NCBI GenBank assembly: GCA_900549535.1 | Contig: UROR01000041.1 | Span: 1 to 15,344, forward strand | Source: an uncultured Collinsella sp. | GTDB taxonomy: Bacteria > Actinomycetota > Coriobacteriia > Coriobacteriales > Coriobacteriaceae | Direction: 5' to 3' | DNA length: 15,344 bases | Shown: in pieces, positions 1 to 6,395 of the stretch | Numbering within the stretch: position 1 is the first letter of the stretch | Layout: each line of letters begins with the position of its first letter | The notes under the pieces: generated by a model | The model's database searches: none | Seen by the model: only the letters and a program-made list of their open reading frames with translations | Told to the model about the DNA's origin: nothing | Translations under genes and position numbers: made by a program

Positions 1-38
1 GGGGGGGGGGTTATGTTGGGCGCGAGTCCCCCCCCCAA
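1..38. repeat. G-tract / C-tract inverted repeat at the window edge
   Basis: A run of ten G (1-10) faces a run of nine C (28-36). The inner arms TTGGG (16-20) and CCCAA (34-38) are also complementary. The segment could fold as a hairpin. It lies upstream of ptsH and no coding sequence is visible in it. It may be the end of a terminator belonging to a gene outside the window, or a slippage-prone homopolymer. The window edge prevents a decision. Confidence 0.4.
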
Positions 39-160
39 CGTACACCAATTATTGTGTTTGCGTTCTTGCCCCGGCGTGTCCCCCACAAAAATAAACCGCC
101 CCGCCCGGCAAGCGAGCGGACAGCGAACGACATCTGTCCAACAATTCGTGCGAAACACAA

Positions 161-190
161 TGAAAAACCGTTTGATGTGAGTTAATATAA
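161..190 (+). promoter_or_regulatory. Candidate ptsH promoter and operator region
   Basis: The 256 bases before ptsH hold no convincing gene. An AT-rich -10-like TAATAT lies at 183-188, followed by a leader of about 60 bases. No good -35 box is seen at 17 bases. Just upstream, 165-173 reads AAACCGTTT, a small symmetrical element inside TGAAAAACCGTTTGATG, reminiscent of LacI/CcpA-type catabolite operators but not a clean match. A weak CCTG...CAGG inverted repeat (211-230) lies in the leader. Only the -10-like box is reasonably supported. Confidence 0.3.
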
Positions 191-256
191 ACAACGTCGT
201 GAATCTGACTCCTGCCACATGCATGACAGGGGTTAAACACAAAAAAGGAGTCAATT

Positions 257-520
257 ATGGTTTCTGAGAAGGCTACCCTCGTTAATCCTCAGGGTCTGCA
301 CATGCGTCCGGCTGGTCTGTTCGCCTCCACCATGGGCAAGTACGCCTGTGACGTGACGGTCGTCACCCCCGAGAAGGAGGTCAACGGCAAGTCCCCGATG
401 GCACTTATGGCTGCTGGTATCCCCTGCGGCACCGAGGTCGAGGTCAAGTGCGACGGCGCTGACGAGGCCGAGGCTCTGGCTGCTGCCATCGAGCTCATCA
501 AGAGCGGTCTTGGCGAGTAG
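257..520 (+). CDS. ptsH: Phosphocarrier protein HPr (PTS)
   Basis: HPr is the small cytoplasmic phosphocarrier that accepts phosphate from enzyme I and passes it to sugar-specific EIIA domains. The 87-residue product has the family's usual length. The phosphorylatable histidine is His15 in GLHMRPAG. Ser46 lies in NGKSPMALM, the position of the regulatory serine of Gram-positive HPr, so control by an HPr kinase is possible but no such gene is in the window. The start is fixed by AAAAGGAG seven bases before the ATG. The gene leads ptsI, with 133 bases and a hairpin between them. The identification is secure from the His15 and Ser46 motifs and the ptsI neighbour. Confidence 0.97.
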   Translation: MVSEKATLVNPQGLHMRPAGLFASTMGKYACDVTVVTPEKEVNGKSPMALMAAGIPCGTEVEVKCDGADEAEALAAAIELIKSGLGE

Positions 521-565
521 AACTCAAACGGGTCGCATGTTGAACAACTAAGTTCATATTTGGGG

Positions 566-601
566 GCGCAGTGACCTGTTCTAAGGTAGCTGCGCTCTTT
601 T
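566..601 (+). terminator. Attenuator-like hairpin between ptsH and ptsI
   Basis: GCGCAG (566-571) pairs with CTGCGC (590-595). An inner ACCT/AGGT pair sits above a mismatch, and TCTTTT follows. It has the form of a weak intrinsic terminator and probably lets ptsH be transcribed more than the downstream ptsI. Confidence 0.6.
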
Positions 602-628
602 GTCATGGATATGGCAAAACGCTTTATC
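600..628 (+). promoter_or_regulatory. Weak candidate promoter for ptsI
   Basis: TTGTCA (600-605) resembles a -35 box and is followed after 17 bases by TTTATC (623-628), a poor -10. It overlaps the T-run of the preceding hairpin and would give a leader of under 25 bases. Readthrough from ptsH is the simpler explanation. Confidence 0.22.
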
Positions 629-653
629 ACATGACACGGAGAGAGGAATGGGA

Positions 654-2357
654 ATGTATCAGGGAGTCAACGCTTCCGAGGGCATCGGTATCGGCACCGT
701 CATGGTCGCCGTCGATCCCGACTTGACGTTTGAGCCGCACGAGGTTGCTGATTCGGCAGCAGAGAAGGAGCGCTATCAGACCGCTCTTTCGGTCTTCTGC
801 GAGAAGACCCAGGCTCAGGCCGACCATATGAAGGAGACGGTGGGCGAGGCCGAGGCCGAGATCATGAGCGGACACATTGTCCTGGCTCAGGACCCGGGCA
901 TGACCGATGCCATCAACGCCGCCATTGACGGCGGTACCTGCGCCGAGCAGGCGCTCATGGACACCTCGACCATGTTCGAGAACATGTTCCTGTCCATGGA
1001 CGACGAGATGTTCCGTCTGCGCGCGGCCGATATCGCCGACATCCGCACCGGTATTCTGGCTGAGCTGCTGGGCAAGGAGGTCGTCGACCTCTCCGTCCTG
1101 CCCGAGAACACCGTCGTTGTCGTGCATGACCTCACGCCGTCCATGACCGCCACGATCGATAAGGCCCACGTTGCCGGTATCGTCACCGAGACCGGTGGCC
1201 GCACGTCGCACTCCGCGATTATCGCGCGTGCCCTCGAGATTCCGGCTGTCCTTTCGGTTTCCAACAGCTGCACCGCGCTGCGCAACGGTATGACCGTTGT
1301 CGTCGACGGTGGCAAGGGTATCGTTGAGGCCGATCCCGACGAGGAGACGCTCGCTGCCTACACCGCCAAGGCCGAGGCCTTCGCTGCCGAGAAGGCAGCC
1401 CTCGAGGCCTTCCGCGGCAAGCCGTCCGTGACTGCCGATGGCATCAAGAAGATCATCGCCTGCAACATCGGTAACCCCGATGACGTGCCCAACGCGCTCG
1501 ATCACGACGCCGAGGCCATCGGTCTGTTCCGCTCCGAGTTCCTGTTCATGGACTCTGCTGAGCTTCCTTCCGAGGAGGAGCAGTTCAACGCCTACCGTAA
1601 GGTCGCCAGCGCGCTCAAGGGCGCTCCGGTTATCATCCGCACGCTCGATGTGGGCGGCGACAAGGAGATTCCGTATCTGCACATGGTCAAGGAAGATAAC
1701 CCCTTCATGGGCTTCCGCGCCGTGCGTTACTGCCTGGCCAATCCCGACCAGTACAAGGTCCAGCTCCGCGCCCTGCTGCGCGCTAGCGCCTTCGGTGACG
1801 TCAAGATCATGATCCCGCTCGTCACCTGCGTCGAGGAGGTCTTGGCTGTCAAGGAGCTCGTCGAGCAGTGCAAGGCCGAGCTGACCGAAGAGGGTCGCAA
1901 GTTCAACGAGAACATCGAGGTCGGCATCATGGTCGAGACGCCCGCCGCTTCGCTGCTCGCAGACCGTCTTGCCGAGGTCGCCGACTTCTTCTCCATCGGC
2001 ACCAACGACCTGATCGGCTACACCATGTGCGCCGACCGTGGTAACGACACCATCTCCAACCTGTACCAGGTTTACTATCCCGCCGTGCTCCGCTCGCTCA
2101 AGAACATCATCGAGAGCGGCGTGAAGGCCGGCATCATGGTCGGTATGTGCGGCGAGGCCGCTGCCGATCCGCTGCTCGAGCCGCTGCTGATCAGCTGGGG
2201 CCTGGAGGAGTTCTCGATGAGCGCTCCGTCGATCCTGCGCGCCCGCAAGACCATCAGCCAGTGGACCAAGGCCGAGTGCGACGAGCTCGCCGAGAAGGCG
2301 CTCGCCTGCAACACCGCCGCCGAGGTCAAGGCACTGCTCGAGTCCGCAGCTCGCTAA
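654..2357 (+). CDS. ptsI: PTS enzyme I (phosphoenolpyruvate-protein phosphotransferase)
   Basis: Enzyme I takes phosphate from PEP and transfers it to HPr, the first step of PTS sugar uptake in the cytoplasm. With the start at 654 the product is 567 residues, normal for the family. Further upstream ATGs at 600 and 648 are in frame. I chose 654 because GAGAGG lies seven bases before it and the protein then opens with the family's N-terminal pattern (MYQGVNASEGIGIG). The phosphorylated histidine is His186 in GGRTSHSAIIAR. The PEP-binding barrel shows LDVGGDKEIPYL, FSIGTNDLIGYTMCADRGN and VGMCGEAAADP, with the catalytic cysteine near residue 499. The segment IGYTMCADRGN differs slightly from the common TQYTLAVDRGN form. 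It follows ptsH and precedes a PfkB-family kinase, probably co-transcribed. Confidence 0.97.
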   Translation: MYQGVNASEGIGIGTVMVAVDPDLTFEPHEVADSAAEKERYQTALSVFCEKTQAQADHMKETVGEAEAEIMSGHIVLAQDPGMTDAINAAIDGGTCAEQALMDTSTMFENMFLSMDDEMFRLRAADIADIRTGILAELLGKEVVDLSVLPENTVVVVHDLTPSMTATIDKAHVAGIVTETGGRTSHSAIIARALEIPAVLSVSNSCTALRNGMTVVVDGGKGIVEADPDEETLAAYTAKAEAFAAEKAALEAFRGKPSVTADGIKKIIACNIGNPDDVPNALDHDAEAIGLFRSEFLFMDSAELPSEEEQFNAYRKVASALKGAPVIIRTLDVGGDKEIPYLHMVKEDNPFMGFRAVRYCLANPDQYKVQLRALLRASAFGDVKIMIPLVTCVEEVLAVKELVEQCKAELTEEGRKFNENIEVGIMVETPAASLLADRLAEVADFFSIGTNDLIGYTMCADRGNDTISNLYQVYYPAVLRSLKNIIESGVKAGIMVGMCGEAAADPLLEPLLISWGLEEFSMSAPSILRARKTISQWTKAECDELAEKALACNTAAEVKALLESAAR

Positions 2358-2374
2358 TTTGGTATCAGAGGTAA

Positions 2375-2404
2375 CCGCGTGGTTGGAATGGGCCGGCCAC
2401 GCGG
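2375..2404 (+). repeat. Intercistronic inverted repeat
   Basis: CCGCGTGG (2375-2382) and CCACGCGG (2397-2404) are perfect 8-base arms between ptsI and the first kinase gene. No T-run follows, so it is more likely an mRNA stability or processing element than a terminator. Confidence 0.6.
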
Positions 2405-2431
2405 CCCTCACATATACAGGGGGTACTGTAA

Positions 2432-3364
2432 ATGTTCTACACGCTAACCGCTAACCCGGCTGTCGACATGACGGTTTCGAGCTCTCCGCTCGAGCCCGAC
2501 GAGAACGTCCGCACCGGCTCGGCCAGCTACACGGCTAACGGCAAGGGCCTCGACGTGTCCTTCGCCTTTAAGAAGATGGGCGTCGACACCGTCGCGCTCG
2601 GCTTCTTCGCTGGCTTCACGGGCAAGTTCATCGTCGAGGAGGTCATGAACCTGGGTTGCCTCTGCCGCCCGGTCTGGACCGACGGTATCACGCGCATTAA
2701 CACCTACGTCAACGATGGCCAGCACGAGTACGGCATCCTGAACCCGGGTGCTCCGATCACGCCGCAGCACCAGGAGGAGCTCTACAACATCCTGGACACC
2801 GCGGGCGATCTCGAGTGCCTGATCGTTTCCGGCTCCGTGCCTCCCAAAGCTACGCCCGACTTCCTGGCTCAGGTCATGGAGCACGCTCAGGCTCGTGGCG
2901 CCGACGTCGTCCTGGACCTATCCTCCGACAAGCTCAAGGAGCTCGCTCACAAGAAGCCGCTGCTCATCAAGCCGAACCATCACGAGATGAAGGCCATCTT
3001 CGGCGTGCCGGTCGACACCGACGACGAGGTCCGCGTTGCCATGAAGATGGCTCACGACGCTGGCGTTCAGAACGTGCTGCTCACCCGTGGTAGCCGCGGC
3101 GACGCTTACTTCTCCAACGGCGAGGATATTTGGTACGCCAAGCGTGAGTTCAACATCAAGCTGGTTTCTTCTGTCTGCGCCGGCGACTGCACCCTCGCTG
3201 CGTTCCTGCACAAGTGGTACAGGGATCGCGACAACGTCGAGGAGGCCATGAAGCTCGCTATGGCCACCGGCGCCAACGTTGCCGAGTCCGTCGGCATCGG
3301 CGACTTCGGTCACGTCGACGAGTACAGCAAGCGCGTTGCTGTCCGCAAGCTCGATCGTCAGTAA
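2432..3364 (+). CDS. PfkB-family 1-phosphofructokinase-like kinase, copy 1
   Basis: The 310-residue protein belongs to the PfkB/ribokinase family, FruK/LacC branch, which phosphorylates fructose-1-phosphate or tagatose-6-phosphate with ATP. It opens with the FruK-like YTLTANPAVD. The substrate loop reads NGKGLD (36-41), a mid-protein LLIKPNHHE segment follows, and the C-terminal anion-hole motif is VCAGDCTLAAF with catalytic Asp near residue 252. Compared with copy 2 (3554-4486), Asn becomes Asp in GKGLN, Ser becomes Cys in AGDS, and the glycine loop LGGAGA becomes RGSRGDA with one extra residue. Substrate or efficiency may therefore differ. AGGGGG lies eight bases before the ATG. It follows ptsI by 74 bases and ends at a strong terminator, so it is probably the last gene of the pts operon. 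The family is certain; the exact sugar is not. Confidence 0.88.
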   Translation: MFYTLTANPAVDMTVSSSPLEPDENVRTGSASYTANGKGLDVSFAFKKMGVDTVALGFFAGFTGKFIVEEVMNLGCLCRPVWTDGITRINTYVNDGQHEYGILNPGAPITPQHQEELYNILDTAGDLECLIVSGSVPPKATPDFLAQVMEHAQARGADVVLDLSSDKLKELAHKKPLLIKPNHHEMKAIFGVPVDTDDEVRVAMKMAHDAGVQNVLLTRGSRGDAYFSNGEDIWYAKREFNIKLVSSVCAGDCTLAAFLHKWYRDRDNVEEAMKLAMATGANVAESVGIGDFGHVDEYSKRVAVRKLDRQ

Positions 3365-3392
3365 TCGAAACGCGACATATTCGTGCGCATGC

Positions 3393-3424
3393 GGCGCCCC
3401 GGTTTCGGCTGGGGCGCCTTTTTT
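3393..3424 (+). terminator. Strong rho-independent terminator
   Basis: Perfect 8-base arms GGCGCCCC (3393-3400) and GGGGCGCC (3411-3418) enclose a 10-base loop and are followed by six T. It ends the ptsH-ptsI-kinase transcript. Confidence 0.95.
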
Positions 3425-3484
3425 GTTCCGTTATTGGAGAGAGATGCTCTGCCGTACTTCATCGCTTCCACACCGTTCACCGAG

Positions 3485-3519
3485 TTGTCCTAGCCTTTTA
3501 CCGTTGGGTGGAATATACT
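3485..3519 (+). promoter_or_regulatory. Candidate promoter of the second kinase
   Basis: TATACT (3514-3519) is a good -10 box, 34 bases before the ATG. The nearest -35-like element, TTGTCC (3485-3490), is 23 bases away, too far for a standard promoter, so only the -10 is convincing. The preceding terminator makes a promoter here necessary. Confidence 0.4.
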
Positions 3520-3553
3520 TTCATTAACACGTTACTTCGTGAAAGGAACATTC

Positions 3554-4486
3554 ATGATTTACACGCTCACTGCAAATCCCGCCATTGACTACAACATCGC
3601 CTGCGACGGCCTTGCTGCCAACACCGTCACGCGTACCCGTAACGCCGTCTACACGCCCAACGGCAAGGGTCTCAACGTCTCGTTCACCCTCGATCACTAC
3701 GGTGTCGACACCACGATCCTGGGCTTTTTCGCCGGCTTCTCGGGCGAGTTTATCGTTAAAGGCGCCGAGGCCCTGGGCGTGCCCGTCAAGCCCGTTTGGA
3801 CCGACGGCATCACGCGCGTCAACGTGTTCCTCAATGCCGGACCCGACACCGAGTACAACATGGTCAACGCCGGTGCCGCCATCAACGAGGCCAACGAGCA
3901 GGAGATGTTTGAGCTCATCGATTCGCTCGATGACATGACCTGCCTGGTCATCAGCGGCTCGCTGCCTCCCAACACTTCCGAGGGCTTCTTGGCCGAGGTC
4001 CTGCGCCGTGTCAAGGCCAAGGGGGCCGAGTTCGTCCTCGACATCTCGAGCCATCAGCTGGCAGACCTCATTGCTCTGGAGCCACTGCTGATCAAGCCCA
4101 ATGACGACGAGCTGCTTGACATCTTTGGCATCAAGGTGAGCGGTGGCGACGACGAGTCCGTCAAGGGCGCTATGGCCGAGCTGCACGCCAAGGGCGCCAA
4201 GAACGTGCTGCTGACCCTTGGTGGCGCCGGTGCGTACTTCTCCAACGGCGAGCATATCTGGTTTGCCAACCGCACCTTCGACGTCAAGCTGCTGTCGACT
4301 GTGTGCGCCGGCGATTCCTCGCTCGCTGCCTTCCTGTCCGTGTGGCACGACGCCCCCGAGCGCGTCGAGGACGCCCTGCGCCTTTCGATGGCCACTGGCG
4401 CCAACGTGGTCGAGTGCCCCGGTCTGGGTGATTTTGCCAAGGTGGACGAATATAAGAAGCACATCGAGGTTCGCCAGGTCTGCTAG
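3554..4486 (+). CDS. fruK: 1-phosphofructokinase-like PfkB-family kinase, copy 2
   Basis: This is a second 310-residue PfkB-family sugar-phosphate kinase, clearly paralogous to copy 1 along its whole length (shared YTLTANPA start, LGFFAGF, WTDGITR, PLLIKPN, ANV near the end). It is the more canonical copy. It has GKGLN at 37-41, the glycine loop LGGAGA, and VCAGDSSLAAF with catalytic Asp254. The likely reaction is fructose-1-phosphate plus ATP to fructose-1,6-bisphosphate, joining PTS-imported fructose to glycolysis; tagatose-6-phosphate kinase is the alternative. The start is the ATG at 3554, with AAAGGAAC about six bases upstream. An in-frame GTG at 3539 precedes that site and is rejected. 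The gene is isolated between two terminators, so it forms its own transcription unit. No fructose EII gene or FruR-type regulator is nearby. Confidence 0.88.
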   Translation: MIYTLTANPAIDYNIACDGLAANTVTRTRNAVYTPNGKGLNVSFTLDHYGVDTTILGFFAGFSGEFIVKGAEALGVPVKPVWTDGITRVNVFLNAGPDTEYNMVNAGAAINEANEQEMFELIDSLDDMTCLVISGSLPPNTSEGFLAEVLRRVKAKGAEFVLDISSHQLADLIALEPLLIKPNDDELLDIFGIKVSGGDDESVKGAMAELHAKGAKNVLLTLGGAGAYFSNGEHIWFANRTFDVKLLSTVCAGDSSLAAFLSVWHDAPERVEDALRLSMATGANVVECPGLGDFAKVDEYKKHIEVRQVC

Positions 4487-4520
4487 TTCCGGCACCTTGT
4501 CTGAATAGTTTGATTATTTC

Positions 4521-4553
4521 GCATCCGTCTTAGACTAGGACGGATGCGTTTTT
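4521..4553 (+). terminator. Rho-independent terminator after kinase copy 2
   Basis: Perfect 9-base arms GCATCCGTC (4521-4529) and GACGGATGC (4539-4547) are followed by G and five T. Confidence 0.93.
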
Positions 4554-4590
4554 GTTTATCGGACTTGCGTGTGCAGTGGAGGCTGTTTCT

Positions 4591-4599
4591 TGCTAGACT
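4591..4599 (+). promoter_or_regulatory. Candidate extended -10 promoter of cca
   Basis: TGCTAGACT has the TGn extension plus a -10-like TAGACT (4594-4599), 52 bases before the cca start. No -35 box lies at 17 bases; TTGCGT at 4565-4570 is too distant. It follows a terminator, so a promoter is expected here. Confidence 0.4.
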
Positions 4600-4650
4600 T
4601 CTTGCAGACGCAATCGATAGCCAATTTGATAGTCGCAGGAGGCCATAGGC

Positions 4651-6045
4651 ATGTGCAATGTTTCGCTCAACGGTACTCAACCGTCCGATGCGTCCCTGCG
4701 CGTCCTGCGCGCGCTTGAGGCGGCTGGTCTTGAGGCTTGGTACGTGGGCGGTTGGGTGCGCGACGCCCTGATGGGGTACCCCAGCCACGATGTTGATATG
4801 TGCTGTAGCGGCCTGTGGCAGGAGTCCAAAGCGGCGCTCGAGGCCGCCGGCATCGCGGTTGTGGAGTCGGGCATTAAATTTGGCGGAATCACGGCTATTT
4901 CCGATGGCGAGCGTATCGAGGTCACCACGTACCGTCTGGATGGCTTTTACACCGATGGTCGTCATCCCCAGAGTGTGGAGCGTGCCGCCTCGCTCGAGGA
5001 CGATCTGGCGCGCCGCGACTTTACCGTCAATGCCATGGCCTGGCATCCCGAGCGCGGGCTTGTCGACCGCTACGACGGCCAGGGTGACTTGGAGCGCAAG
5101 CTGATTCGCGCTGTCGGCGATCCCAAGCGTCGCTTTAACGAGGACGCCCTGCGCATGCTGCGTGCGGTGCGCTTTGCCTGCCGTCTGGACTTTATGATTG
5201 AGCCCGAGACCAAGCGTGCGCTTGCCGAGTGCGCGCCGCTGCTCGATGCCGTGGCGCGTGAGCGTGTGGGTATTGAGCTCGAGGGCATTCTTTCGACCGG
5301 TCATGGGGGAGACGCGATGCTTCGCTATCCCGAGCTCATCTGTGCCGCTGTGCCCGAGTTGGCAGCGGGTCGCGGGTTTGATCAGCGCAGTGTCTATCAT
5401 GCGTTTAACGTCTACGTGCATATCGCCCGTGTGCTGACGGTGGCGGGGGAGCTCGCGCTGTGTGACGGCGTCGCGCCCTCGTCGAGCCTTATGTGGGCGG
5501 CGTTTTTGCACGATGTGTCCAAGCCCGAGTGCTTCACGGTCGACCATGCCGGTAGCGGACACTTCTACGGTCATCCCGAGCTCGGCGCCAAGAAGGCGCG
5601 CGTCATTATGGATCGCCTGGCGCTCTCGCACGACTTGGTGCGCGACGTGTGCCTGCTCATCAAATACCATGACAAGCCGCTGCGCCCCGAGCGCTCCTGT
5701 CTGCTCAATATGATGCGCGCGCTTTCGGGTGAGGGCGTCGACACGGCCCGCCTGATTGACGAGCTCATGGACCTCAAGCGTGCCGACACGCTGGGCAAGG
5801 CGCCGTCGTGCTTCTATTACGTCGAGACGATCGAAGAGATGCGCTCACTCGCCCATGATTTGTTGGAGGCGGGGGAGCCCTATACGCTCAAGATGCTCGC
5901 CATCAACGGCGGCGACCTGATCCGTGCCGGAGTCAAGCCCGGGCCGGAACTGGGGCAGCTACTCAACTCCGCCCTCGACGCCGTGACCGAAGACAACATC
6001 CCCAACGAGCGCGAAGCTCTTTTGGTCTATCTCAACCTGGGGTAG
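4651..6045 (+). CDS. cca: CCA tRNA nucleotidyltransferase with HD domain
   Basis: This cytoplasmic enzyme adds or repairs the 3'-terminal CCA of tRNAs. The 464-residue protein has the class II nucleotidyltransferase head (about 25-130). The motif YVGGWVRDALMG is followed by the metal-binding pair Asp47/Asp49 in HDVDM. RRDFTVNAMA lies at 121-130, and the RNA/nucleotide-binding segment EDALRMLRAVRFA at 164-176. An HD phosphohydrolase-like domain follows, with FLHDVSKPE (285-293) and a downstream GHPELGAKKA. AGGAGG eight bases before the ATG fixes the start. It is a monocistronic-looking gene, and the next element downstream is a tRNA that already encodes its own CCA. A poly(A) polymerase is the only close alternative. 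The HD domain and motifs favour CCA addition. Confidence 0.95.
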   Translation: MCNVSLNGTQPSDASLRVLRALEAAGLEAWYVGGWVRDALMGYPSHDVDMCCSGLWQESKAALEAAGIAVVESGIKFGGITAISDGERIEVTTYRLDGFYTDGRHPQSVERAASLEDDLARRDFTVNAMAWHPERGLVDRYDGQGDLERKLIRAVGDPKRRFNEDALRMLRAVRFACRLDFMIEPETKRALAECAPLLDAVARERVGIELEGILSTGHGGDAMLRYPELICAAVPELAAGRGFDQRSVYHAFNVYVHIARVLTVAGELALCDGVAPSSSLMWAAFLHDVSKPECFTVDHAGSGHFYGHPELGAKKARVIMDRLALSHDLVRDVCLLIKYHDKPLRPERSCLLNMMRALSGEGVDTARLIDELMDLKRADTLGKAPSCFYYVETIEEMRSLAHDLLEAGEPYTLKMLAINGGDLIRAGVKPGPELGQLLNSALDAVTEDNIPNEREALLVYLNLG

Positions 6046-6071
6046 CTAATTTACCTGTGCGTTCCATAACC

Positions 6072-6090
6072 TGCCGACAATTTTTCGGCA
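6072..6090 (+). terminator. Weak hairpin after cca
   Basis: TGCCGA (6072-6077) and TCGGCA (6085-6090) flank a 7-base AT-rich loop. Only a short, interrupted T-run follows, so termination would be inefficient. Confidence 0.4.
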
Positions 6091-6105
6091 ATTTGGAATT
6101 TCTTC

Positions 6106-6134
6106 TTGCGCTGACGTTTTTTGTCCCGTAATAT
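6106..6134 (+). promoter_or_regulatory. Promoter of tRNA-Glu
   Basis: TTGCGC (-35, 6106-6111) and TAATAT (-10, 6129-6134) are separated by exactly 17 bases. The predicted start is about 28 bases before the mature tRNA 5' end, a normal short leader. Confidence 0.75.
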
Positions 6135-6168
6135 ATTTCCTCGCAGCACGGCAGTGCAGATGTCATGT

Positions 6169-6245
6169 GGCCCGTTCGTCTAGCGGTTTAGGACGCCGCC
6201 CTCTCAAGGCGGAGATCACCAGTTCGAATCTGGTACGGGCTACCA
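6169..6245 (+). tRNA. tRNA-Glu, anticodon CTC
   Basis: The sequence folds as a full cloverleaf. The acceptor GGCCCGT (6169-6175) pairs with ACGGGCT, leaving a G-U pair at position 1:72. The anticodon stem CCGCC/GGCGG encloses loop CTCTCAA, giving anticodon CTC, which reads GAG. The T arm is ACCAG-TTCGAAT-CTGGT. The discriminator base is A, and CCA is genomically encoded at 6243-6245. A promoter and a terminator flank it, so it is a single-gene unit. Confidence 0.95.
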
Positions 6246-6255
6246 CGCATCTGAT

Positions 6256-6287
6256 ACCCGGACTTCCTATGGAAGGCCGGGTTTTTT
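6256..6287 (+). terminator. Rho-independent terminator of tRNA-Glu
   Basis: CCCGG-A-CTTCC pairs with GGAAG-G-CCGGG across a TAT loop, with one mismatch in the stem. Six T follow, then ATTTT. Confidence 0.9.
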
Positions 6288-6356
6288 ATTTTCAAACAAC
6301 CGTCTGCAATTCCCGTTTGAACCAGAGCTTTGCGTTCTGCCTATGGCCCTTACGGG

Positions 6357-6362
6357 TACAAT
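6357..6362 (+). promoter_or_regulatory. Candidate -10 box for the flippase-like gene
   Basis: TACAAT lies 33 bases before the ATG. TTGCGT at 6330-6335 resembles a -35 box, but the 21-base gap is long. Support is moderate and rests mainly on the -10 and the terminator upstream. Confidence 0.35.
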
Positions 6363-6395
6363 ATCCAAGATATTTTGACTGTTAGAAGGAGTCTC

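Noticed and set aside
627..2411. Long minus-strand open frame opposite ptsI
   Set aside because: It mirrors the strongly biased codons of ptsI, has no ribosome site and no family motif. The plus-strand enzyme I motifs are unambiguous.
4483..5670. Minus-strand open frame opposite cca
   Set aside because: It is antisense to catalytic motifs of the CCA enzyme and has no start signal.
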